Shown: one piece after another, positions 11,601 through 27,100 of the stretch
Layout of the letters: every line of letters begins with the position of its first letter
How positions within the stretch are numbered: the first letter of the stretch is position 1
The notes under the pieces: model-generated
The model's input: only the letters and a program-made list of their open reading frames with translations
What the model was told of the DNA's origin: nothing
Databases searched by the model: none
Assembly: GCA_010645155.1 (NCBI GenBank)
Contig: CM021312.1
Coordinates: 6,617,286-6,681,285 of the forward strand
Length of the DNA stretch: 64,000 nucleotides
Direction: 5' to 3'
Source of the DNA: Tigriopus japonicus
Lineage: Eukaryota > Arthropoda > Copepoda > Harpacticoida > Harpacticidae
Position numbers and translations under genes: made by a program

Positions 11601-14600
11601 TTAGTCAGCTATTGAGTTGTAATGTAGATCCTCTGGTAAGGTAACCAATGCCCCACTTTGAGGTACAAGAGGTCATTAGGCCTTTGAAAAGAAGTGTACG
11701 TATTGGCAAGGCCCTAATTCGAACTAAGAAAGCCCTCTATCCCATTCGCTTGTTCTTATTTCTTCGAGGTGTACAAGGCTTGACGACTTCTTCCAATATT
11801 GAGAGCCTCCTTTGTGAAACTAATGGTTGTTTCATTGGTTGTTTGATGTAGGATTGATATCAAATATCGACAACAGCCGTCGGAGAATTTGTAAGAAACT
11901 CAGTAGCGCATTTCCGTATTAACAAGGCTACTATGCAAATAAAATGTACATGAACTATATGGTTGAGCCTCACAAAGTCACGATGAAGAAGAAAAAACAA
12001 CAAAAGTGTTAGCAGCTGGTATTGAAAAATCTAATTTCTAGACACCCAACATGTCAAATTAGCAACAAAACGGAAATAACAACCCATAGCTGCTTCTAAG
12101 TTTTCTTTTTCAGAAATGTTTTTTCAGGTGTGGGTATCGAAAAATTCATTAATTTAAAAAAAAGATACGGCACAGGACAATCCTTTTCGATCAAGGTAAA
12201 GTTCAGGTCAACGAAAAAAAAGTCAAAGTCACACATGCTCTACTTCCATAATTGACCTCTTCTCGAGAAAAATCTTCAACGCCCGATAATTAGATTGCGG
12301 GGAAAAAAATGCCTTTTCTGGTTTTTGAAGCCAATAATTTGGTAAACGGAAATGTTTCAATCCCAAGTTACATTTGGTACACTATGAAAATCGTGGGATT
12401 GGAGGTAAATGGATGAAATTTATTTTGTGATTGAAATTGTTAGTAAGGATTATCTTTGTATTCATGCCTAAGTAAGTAAAGGATGATGATTCGCGTCAAC
12501 GGTGTTTAGAAGCTCAACAGCCTTTTCGACGAGAGCAAACCCGATTGTAGAAATACTTCATCGCAGAATTGTGGTCGAAACATGCGGATATTTGTTATAG
12601 ATGAGGTCGGTCACTCCTAGGGTTCAGAAATAATACCCCTAAAGCTCAACTCTTATTAATCATTGTTTTGTCCAAGAATTCTACACTGAGATTCTCAGAA
12701 GAACCCTTATTGAGACAAGACGTTGTAGCCATGAAAGCGGCAATTGCTGAAGCATTTGAATACAAAAACATCATTTTTATCATACATACAATATTTCGAG
12801 CACTTGCTAAGCACCTTTTAAGGCCTAAAACAAAAATAAAAAAACACATTTTGGCCGTCTCTACTGATCATCATATCGAAACACAAACAAAATGTCGCAA
12901 AACTTCCTTTATCTACTTCGAATTAATCAACCTGAAGACCTGATTGCCGAACATAAGGTCGGTTTTTGAGGTAGTTTGGAAGTATAGTAGAAGCACATCT
13001 AGAAGCACATCTAGAAGCATAGAAGAAGCATAAAAGAAGCACATGACGCATAATAGAAATAACCATGCTCGATCAAGTTTCGCTACATAAGCTGCGATTG
13101 AAAAATGCAGCTGGTTTTGAATAACACAGCTTATGTAGCGAAACTTGATCGAGCATGGTTATTTCTACTGCGCGTCATGTGCTTCTTTTATGCTTCTTCT
13201 ATGCTTCTAGATGTGCTTTTACTATGCTTCAAAACTACCTCAACAACCGACCTATAATTATCATACTGTGCAAATGTTTATTCCTTAACAAAATACCTTC
13301 CCTTCATTCGACCATTCGAAATTGTACCTTTTCTTTTCTTGGTTGGGCCTCTCTCTTCGCTCATTTCAATTCAGTTCGGAGATCAAAGACCTCCCTAGGG
13401 ACTGCAAGAACTCATCAGTCTAATGTTGTCGGCAGTCTTCAACTGGAAAGAAATAGTGTGAAAATGAACCAAGATCGCCCCCGAACATTCTGCAAAGTCA
13501 AGGTTCACTCTATGCCAGGACACCTTTAACCAGAGGATTGGACATGGCTTTGGGCGAAAGTAGGCCACAATTTACTGGATGCAGTTAGAAACCTTAAAAT
13601 AGTCATAGATGATCGGTTGTGGTCCCAAATAATGTTATGTGGGAAAAAATGCGAATTTTTCATGGGATTTCTTAGTCCATAACTGGGATGTTACGTGCAC
13701 AAATTCAAAAGGCTCGAGTATGCCGAAGAAGTACGTGTACAAATAGCCATTCTCGAGTATAGTCTTAGTACATAAGTTGCCTTTTAAACGCGCCGTAGGC
13801 ACAGAAATTATACTCGAGAATGGCTATTTATACAAAAAAATGTACCTTGGTGCACCCAGAGCAACGAAATATCAACTTTTAGTATTAAGTCTTCCCCGAA
13901 AAATATCAATCAAAAGAAAGGCCCAACTCTGTGGGATCTTTTCCTGTATTATTTTTTTAACATTCTCATTGGCTATTTCCCACATCCTCAGGTTAAAAAA
14001 GACCCAAGCAAAAAAGCAAATGGGACATTCCAAGGTCATTCGAATCACTCAGTGACTCAGTTTCTTGATATGACTTTGATACATTCCAATCGATTCTTAA
14101 TTAGGGAAGCTTATGGTCCCAGAGGGTCATGTGATCACAGTGGTATTAGGAAAATTGTACTTTTGAGGCTTTAGGTGGATTGATGGAGCTAGAAATGCCG
14201 ATGTATCGATCAGATCAGTTTTTTAGACTTTTGTTACGATTCCCTCGCAAGCATGCCCGTATTTCAAGATTATTTGATTCGCAACGATTTAGCGAATACG
14301 TGTCTACCTTCAGAAGTTCAATATTTAACAAGGATAAATCCCTCAGTAAATGCAAAATAGCAGGAATAGAAAAGATTTTTGGGATGTTCGATACATTTAA
14401 AATTCTTTTGTATCCCTAAATCCTTGGATGAGCATTAAACTTTCAAGTTTTGGAGGCTTCAAATTTGATGGAATAGCCTTGCACGCTGTTGCACATTGCT
14501 ATGGATCAAGGTCTAAATACAGGGTTAGGAGCTTATTTGCATGAAGTGCTCTCTTTTAGTTTAACTAACTCAAGTTATTGTTATACTTATTCCAAGCCGC

Positions 14601-17600
14601 GCTAAAACACATTTTCAAATCGGGCTAAGATGACTCCTCAGACCTGAAGAGGTCTCCTGTAGGCAAACAGTTGATATTAGGTCGGTTGTTGAGGTAGTTT
14701 GGAAGTATAGAAGAAGAAGCACATCTTGAAGTATGGAAGAAGTATATAAGATGGAGTAGAATTAACCATACTCGATCAAGTTTCGCTAGATAAGCTGCGT
14801 TTTTTAATCACAGCTTATGTATGTAGTAAAACTTGATCGAGCATGGCTATTTCTGCTCCATCTCATATGCTTCCTTTGTGTTTCTAGATATGCTTGTACT
14901 GTACTTCCTAACTACCTCAACAACCGACCTATTCTTTTATCGCAAAATCAACTTTATCATTAGTTAAATGAGATGGAGAGGTATTAATTGAGATTGCGAT
15001 CTCGTTGTTTCCTGACTTGACATTATGTTGTCCTCCAAAGAAATCGGACATTTAAGGGAAAATTAATTTAGAATCAAGGAATTCTATTTGCATATATAGA
15101 AATGGTCAGTTGCAATGGTTTGTACAAAACTTGTTCAAAACTATCAGTAGATCAAATGATAAGGAATTCGCCGATAACAAAAATTATTGTTCCGCAATCC
15201 ATCTTAACTCCAAACTAATAGAGGGGCATTTGCATTTTGAAGTCCAAATGCCCCCAAAAAAACATTCAAAGACTATGTAATCTCACACTTGCGTGAAAAT
15301 AAAATTGATCTTGCCTCAGTTTTAAGCTTTTATTTTCGATGTTGCAACCATAATCAAAAATAACTTTCCTGGCGAGCAAGACAGAGCAAATACTGTATGT
15401 ATTATCGAAATGCAACGTGACTGATTATGACAATCACATTGTTGCCTAAACTAAACTAAATAACCACCTTAGAGGCATTTACAGTACTCAAACATATGAA
15501 AATGAGTCATATTGCTCACAACAAGGTAGTCATTCTTGAAGGGGGAATTACTAAAAATATTTGGGGGAAATTCCTGCACAACTCCAAAGTGGCATTTTTC
15601 TCAATTATTGAACTGATTTTCGTCACAACTGACGTAAACTCATTTTTCTGTCAAATAGCAAATATTATAACTAAAAACTTGTATTTGGTAGAGGATTTAA
15701 TGTTCAAAATAAGATAAAACTCAAAACTAAAGAAGTTTTCCAATAAGCTCCTTTACAAAGAAGCAAGCACACAAAAGGCTATTTATGTACCCTCCTTTTA
15801 CCTGGGAAACCAGGTTGATTAGTCAAGTTCGTGTGAGGCAAAATTTAAAAGCTTCTTCAATTTGAACACGTCACATGCTCGTTTGCACGAATAAGCTAAG
15901 AAGAATAAGACGTTGGTCGTTCTCATTTCGCACAATTAAATTAAGGCAACATTTTTCAAAGCCACCATCCACTTGAATCATCTTTGGTGCCTTCAACGGA
16001 AGTACCTTAATGAAATTGATCCCTGTTGCGACAATCGACCGAACAAACCTGTAATAAAGTTCAGGTTGAAATTGTCTAACTTTTCTACAAGATTTTTTAA
16101 AAGAAAACGGATATTTTAACCGACAAATAGAAGCTTGAACAATTACAAACCGAACACCTTTCTCGGATTTTTGGCAATCTTCACTATTGATTAACTTATT
16201 AGGTCAGTTGTTGAGCACTTTTGGAACAGTAATAGAAGTTTAGAAGAACAAATGAGACAAAGTAGAAATAGTGATGCTCGAAAAAGTCTCAGTACATAAG
16301 CTGGGGGGTTCCAATCCCATAAACGCAGGTAATGCTTTGAGCCTATACCCGAGTATGGTTATTTTTACTTTGTCTCATTTGCTTCTTCTATACTTCCAAA
16401 ATTCTTCAACAACTGACCTGTTGCCTAAGAAACCGATCTTGACAACACCTCACATCCTAAAACATAACCCTGTTTCCCTATGTGGTTTTTCTACTTTTTC
16501 TCATATCATATGCTTCTTCTATGCTTCCAAAATCTCTCAACAACTGACCTACTGACTAAAAAACCGATCTTGACATCTCACATCCTAAAACATAACCCTG
16601 TTTCCCAACGTTTGTCTTTCAGTTGTCGGGCCTCGTTTGCTCAAAACCCGTCGATGGCCGGTCATGTAACCGACCAAAACGAAATCAATCGGGACATTCT
16701 CATGGATCCTTTGGCAGACGAAGGGCATCCTCTCCGAAGATCTTCCACTCGACGGATCGCTTCCAATCCCAAACGATATTCGTCGCGGTCCAAGTCGTTG
16801 GCCAAGATGAGCTTCCGTGTGAATGAGGCCGAAAAAGAGAAATGCCTCCTTCAAAAAGCAACTACTCAAATGTCCAACGGCAATCCGTCATTGTTGAATA
16901 GGGCGTGCTCAATTTTAAAGACGAAAAACTCGGAACAATCCCTGGCGGTGCTCCCAAGGGAGACTCAAATCTTTATCTCGGCAGAAGAAGGCGAATCTTT
17001 GGCCATGGGAGGAGTCCAATCCAGTCAACCGGCATCGGAAGCGCCCTTCCGAAAGAAAAGGGAAAAGTCGACCATGATTTTAGGTAACTCTCCCAATGTT
17101 TCCTTTCCTAGTTTTGGACTTCTGTTCCCTTCTTCGACCATTTCTACCAAGTTATGTTTCGCAGATTTAACCCAAAACGCCAGTTCTAGCTTTTTCTGCT
17201 GAGAAGGGACGCAATTATCTTTAATGAATCCTCTAATGGCCTCGTTTGTTGTCATCAGGAGGTCTGTAACTAATTGTGCACAAAGTAGAACTAAATTCCA
17301 GAAGACGTTTATTTTGTTCACATTTTGCGGTACGAATAGTTCTGAGTTAGAAAGATGACTTTCCAAGGTCATCGGTTCTAGGTGCCTTCATGAAACAGTT
17401 AAGGTTTCATCAAATTAAGAAATGTGATCATCCAAGGCCAACTTTTCCTCAGAAACGTCTTATCATTCATTTGCGGTGGTAACTTGCACTTTCCACGTAA
17501 CGCTTTTTCCAAAAGGGCGATAAGTGAGTTGTGGATCATCTGACATAACCTCATTGAACATGATTGATTGCCATGTTTTCTGTGCGGCACATGGTTTGAT

Positions 17601-18342
17601 CCAAACCCTTGGAGTCATATAAGAACCACGGCATTCTCTGGACCAAGAGGCAAACTAACCATGTAAATTAAATTTCCAACACGAATAATTCAGTGGTATT
17701 CTTTTTGCTATGTTTTCATGTAAACATCAGAAAAAGGGCTTGTTTTATTGTATTCTGAGCTGGATTATGTAGCAAACTTTGCTACAAGGAAACTTGAAAA
17801 TCGAAATACTCAGGCTACCCAACATACGGTGCGAAAAGTTCCACTTGTATAAAAACTGCAATCATTTGTCGTTGGCTACGTCATCCAGAAAATACCGTGG
17901 TTCTCGGGTGATGGCTATTGCAGGATTTCCATCTAGTATTTTCACATCCTCGCATGCCTTACTATGAGAAAGCTTGCACCTGAAAAAACGATTCTTTTTT
18001 CCTTTAACCGTGCTGATATGAATACGATCTACCTATATCAATCGCGTTTTTTATGTGTTTTTACTCGTTTCAGTGATGATTGTCCTAATTTTTGTGGCAT
18101 GTCACGCTTTTCGTCTGGCGGTCAAGGTCTACGAGTTCGCCAATCCCAGTAACCAGACTTTGGAGCATTACAACTTTTGCGAACAAAGAGGACGATACAG
18201 TGTACCCGTGTCGTTCTTCATGCTTCTCACTACCAACGACATCTTCTTGGTGTTCAACTCGTCGGTGAACTTTGTGATCTATTGTTTCGTCGTCAAAGAG
18301 TTCCGTGATTGTGTCAAAGAGTTGTTCTTCTGTCGGAAATGA
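8657..18342 (+). CDS. Rhodopsin-family neuropeptide GPCR, FMRFamide-receptor-like, 643 residues, 3 exons
   Basis: Exons are 8657-9858, 16623-17083 and 18074-18342, with junction phases 2 and 1 and all introns GT-AG. Residues 6-30 are hydrophobic (signal peptide or anchor). An ectodomain with many Cys and Asn-glycosylation sites (NRSS, NSTW, NITS) runs to about 190. TM1 is near 192-214 (GNII), TM2 225-246, TM3 267-289 ending in DRF instead of DRY, TM4 305-324 and TM5 358-380. Exon 2 supplies a 154-residue intracellular loop 3 rich in Arg and Ser. TM6 begins at 555, and TM7 ends with NSSVNFVIYC replacing NPxxY. No Cys occupies the usual top-of-TM3 position, as in the Drosophila FMRFamide receptor. 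It should be a plasma-membrane peptide receptor signalling through G proteins. The ligand is unknown. The ATG follows an in-frame GTG, and an upstream exon cannot be excluded. Confidence 0.88.
10853..11072 (+). mobile_element. hAT (Buster-type) MITE, GGGCCCAC family, copy 1
   Basis: Termini are variants of CAGGGGTCGGCAACC in inverted orientation. The flanks carry the perfect 8-bp duplication CTCTAAGA (10845-10852 and 11073-11080). The 220-bp interior is rich in GGGCCCACC-type strings and has no coding potential. TA at the centre of the duplication fits the nnnTAnnn preference reported for Buster-group hAT transposases. Copies lie at 52583-52831 and 55990-56233. This copy is inside GPCR intron 1. 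Confidence 0.93.
11137..11457. mobile_element. hAT-like MITE, GGTTTCGG family, copy 2
   Basis: Closely similar throughout to 7061-7395, with degraded termini (AATAGATGGACCGAAAG at the left). A perfect 8-bp duplication GTGCTAAC flanks it (11129-11136 and 11458-11465). It lies in GPCR intron 1, only 65 bp from an unrelated hAT-like MITE. Confidence 0.9.
12956..13253. mobile_element. Foldback element of the AGGTCGGTTGTTGAGG family, copy A
   Basis: An almost complete hairpin. The arms begin AGGTCGG and end CCGACCT, run through GAAGCATAGAAG-type repeats, and meet near GCTCGATCAAGTTTCGC. The flanks share ATA on both sides. Related copies occur at 14679-14930, 16201-16419 and probably 13741-13830, all in the same intron. 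Confidence 0.85.
13741..13830. repeat. Hairpin related to the AGGTCGGTTG foldback family (diverged copy E)
   Basis: AATAGCCATTCTCGAGTATA at 13742-13761 is matched by its reverse complement near 13809-13828. The loop contains TCTTAGTACATAAG, which echoes the centre of copies A-C. The outer arms are poorly conserved. Confidence 0.6.
14679..14930. mobile_element. AGGTCGGTTG foldback family, copy B
   Basis: Terminal inverted repeats AGGTCGGTTGTTGAGGTAGT and its complement, internal palindrome around CTCGATCAAGTTT, and ATT on both flanks. It is clearly homologous to copy A at 12956-13253. Confidence 0.85.
16201..16419. mobile_element. AGGTCGGTTG foldback family, copy C
   Basis: Ends are AGGTCAGTTGTTGAG and CTCAACAACTGACCT, with GAAGCAAATGAGACAAAGTA arms and a more diverged centre. 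It lies 200 bp before GPCR exon 2. Confidence 0.8.
16381..16612 (+). repeat. Local tandem duplication, period 131 bp, just before GPCR exon 2
   Basis: The segment starting GCTTCTTCTATACTTCC at 16381 recurs at 16512. It includes the right end of foldback copy C and the following ACCGATCTTGACA and CCTAAAACATAACCCTG strings. The second unit ends about 10 bp before the splice acceptor at 16621-16622. Confidence 0.8.
17084..18073. other. GPCR intron 2
   Basis: No further exon, RNA gene or repeat is evident. Confidence 0.6.
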
Positions 18343-18370
18343 AGGCCAACTACTCCGTCATCGCTCATGA

Positions 18371-18376
18371 TTTATT
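18371..18376 (-). promoter_or_regulatory. Polyadenylation signal AATAAA of the aldo-keto reductase gene
   Basis: AATAAA on the minus strand at 18376-18371, about 140 bp after the reductase stop codon and inside the 3' region of the opposing GPCR gene. Confidence 0.55.
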
Positions 18377-18427
18377 CATGGAATCAATGGCCTTGTATGG
18401 CCAGCTCACTATTCAAACAAACGGGAA

Positions 18428-18433
18428 AATAAA
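18428..18433 (+). promoter_or_regulatory. Polyadenylation signal AATAAA of the GPCR gene
   Basis: AATAAA 86 bp after the GPCR stop codon. It lies past the opposing gene's signal, so the two mature 3' ends probably overlap. Confidence 0.55.
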
Positions 18434-18516
18434 TCCCATATACGGTGCAGACTGGTCCTTTTGTTCCCTCATTCTCCCAAGGGTGCCCATGACTTTTTAG
18501 ATGGTAGGCATGTCAT

Positions 18517-24187
<5,671 letters not shown>

Positions 24188-27100
24188 TCAACAAACCAGA
24201 CTTGGGCCTTGGAACCCCTTGCCCCCTCCTCCATTATAACCATTTTTGCCGCCATCATCCTCATCATCCTCGCCATCTTTCTTCGTAGGACTTTTCGATG
24301 ACCAGGCACTCGATTTGTAGCCCGTATTATTGGAACTGCGCTCTTTCTCTCGTAAGAACTTGAGATTATCCTTGTCCAAGGCCGACTTCAGGTCGGCTCT
24401 TAATGGTTTTCGACTCACAATTCTTTGAGGCCGAGTTTCGTCGGTAGATTCCATCTTCTTATAAAGCAACTGATAAGCCACATCCCGAGGGAATTGCTTG
24501 CCCACTTCCTTGAAAGACTGGAAGTCGCCAAAGGATACTTTACTATCATTGAATATGTACCAGGTATCACAATCCAGCTCCTTGACACTTCTGGGCGGAG
24601 GCCGAGCATATGTGTAATAATGACCCCCATCGGAACTGTATCCCGAGTGAATAACGATCGCATAAAGGGCGTATTGCTCTTCTCGAACCTGGCCGGATGA
24701 TTCGTTGGTCCCATCTTGAATGGGCAACGAGAGGGTCAGTGTGTAATTGACATTGGTAAAGACCTTGCTCTTCCGATTCAAGGAGCGATCGTACTTGAAG
24801 CGTAGCAAGGTGCACAATAAATGATGAGGTCCTTCCAACAAATGCACGCTCTTGACGGCATCCTGGAGACCCTCACAGGTATCACAATGGTATTGATTGT
24901 CCCCTTCCAAAGTCTCTTCGCTCAGATAAGAGCTCACTAGGCTTTGCATAGTCAGATCCTCATTCGGCTGGTTATTATTTTTCCCGGACTGATCGGGCAC
25001 GGCCAGATGTAATTCCGTAAAGATTTCACGGTGCTCCGACACATTCTGACACTTGGAGCACTGATATCGCGTCCGGAGTTTGCCTCCCAAGTGCTTTTGA
25101 ACGAGGGAAATGAGGCGAGTTTCGGGTAAAGGCCTTTGAACTGACGGCGATGTCGAGGATGAGGATGACGACGACAACGAAGACGCTGGGGACAAGGACT
25201 CGGGTTTCAAGAAGGCCAAATTGAATTCGTTTTTGGCCTGAAGGCTCTTCTTGACTGAGGAAGTGGAACTGTCTTTCAATTGGGAACTCGTGAGTTCCTT
25301 GCCATCTCCCACAGAATCTCGTGATCCGCGAATGGAATCCCCCACACTTTGGATGCCACTATCTGAAAAGTTTAGGTGCCAATACGTCTCCATTGTACTC
25401 CAGTTATCGCAGCTCGTTTCATGAGCATCTCTCTCTTACCTGTTGAATCGGAGTGGGAATTGTTTAAGGGCTCCTCGAGGATATTGAGTTGGTCTTCGCG
25501 AGAGCCATTATTCGAGGTGGAAGAGAGGTTCTCCTCGGTGGTCCATCTTTTCATGCCCAAACTTCCCAGGGACGTTCGACTTCCCCGCAAATCCACTTCA
25601 TCATCCTCGGACAAATCCCCACGGTTATGAAATGCCGACAAGCTACCTCGACTCCCGAAAAAGTCCTCATCCATGCGGCCATCCGAACACTAAGAAAGAA
25701 AAAACAAGGAACTCCTTAAATCGACCAATCCACTAACCCTGCCCAAACATTTTGAAGAAGTATAAGTTCAACGTTTGATCATTGCTAATGTTGATGGGGA
25801 AATTTTCCTCGTATTAATAATTGAGTAATCAATTAAGTTAGAGAGGACGGAGGGATGCGAGAAAACTTTATTTATTTTAGTAATTGTACTTTCGATTTTG
25901 TTGAGAGCCATGGTAAAGTCGAACCAGCAGACTGGTAATATAAACATGATTTTGCTTTTATTGAAGGATAATAAGAAGCACCAACATGTACGTACTTTGA
26001 GGACTCAAGTTCTCATAATCTGTAATGCTCAGGGAATACCGAATGGAATGTAAGTAGTTATGCTTGGTATGAAGGATGCAGTTTGTACTACATCCTCCAA
26101 AGTTTGGAGAAATGACCACATAATATAAACGCCATGCCAGCATAAAAGTTTCACCACTAAAAGATAATTCCGTTTCGAAGAAAACTTTCAATGGAACAGT
26201 GTAATCCAGGTTTGTAGCCGCTTTTTTAAATGTTGCGCTGGGGCCTCGCTCCCAGTTTTTTCCGCCTGTGGTAGCTTGGAAAAAGTGCGAGTGGTTCAGT
26301 TAAAAGGTGATTAATCAGACTTGTGTTAAACCTATTGTCAAAATGAGAACAGAATTGACTAGGGTAGAGACATATGTAAGTCATCAAACAACCGATCTCA
26401 AAATTGGTTGATGAAATGTTGAGTATTTTGGGATCTAAAACGATGATCTCCACTTCTTGACTGCATTCAGTGATGGCAAATGAATGAATGCCGTGCTTCT
26501 GCCACCAGGCAAAAATACTTGCAGAAAATGGCAGAACTTCATGCAAAAGAGGGAAGACCTTCTCCAACTAACCAACTGAACTTTTTGAGTTCAAACCATT
26601 CTTTATCAAACTAATTTTGGATCTTCAACATAGGATGAAATACTGGCGTTTGGAGCAAGGTTATTAAGAGAGGCAAAGAAAATGATGGAAAAGAGCAGAC
26701 CTGCAACAGAACTTTGTGGAATGAAGAATTTTAAGCGAAGGTTACAAAAATCGCCACTAGATGGAGCCAAAACAGGGCCAAATTCTCTTGATTGCAGATT
26801 TATCCTCAACTTAAACGTGTTGCCAAAATTGTAGCTTTTATCTGAAAGTGGATTTCTCTTCATATTTCAAGTCTTTTAGAGCTCAACTACGATATTATTG
26901 TGTTCAAAAATCAAAAAGCCATGCTGAGTAATCACAAATTAAGGCCAAAGACTAAATGCAAGCACCCACAACTGTTTCTTCCTCAAGATGGCACTGATTG
27001 TCATTTTCTCTTTGATTGAAGCTTAACTTTGCTTCCTTAAGAAGGCTTGTTCTGATGGTGAGTTATTCATTTTGAGAACAAGAGAACACACCCAGGTAGG

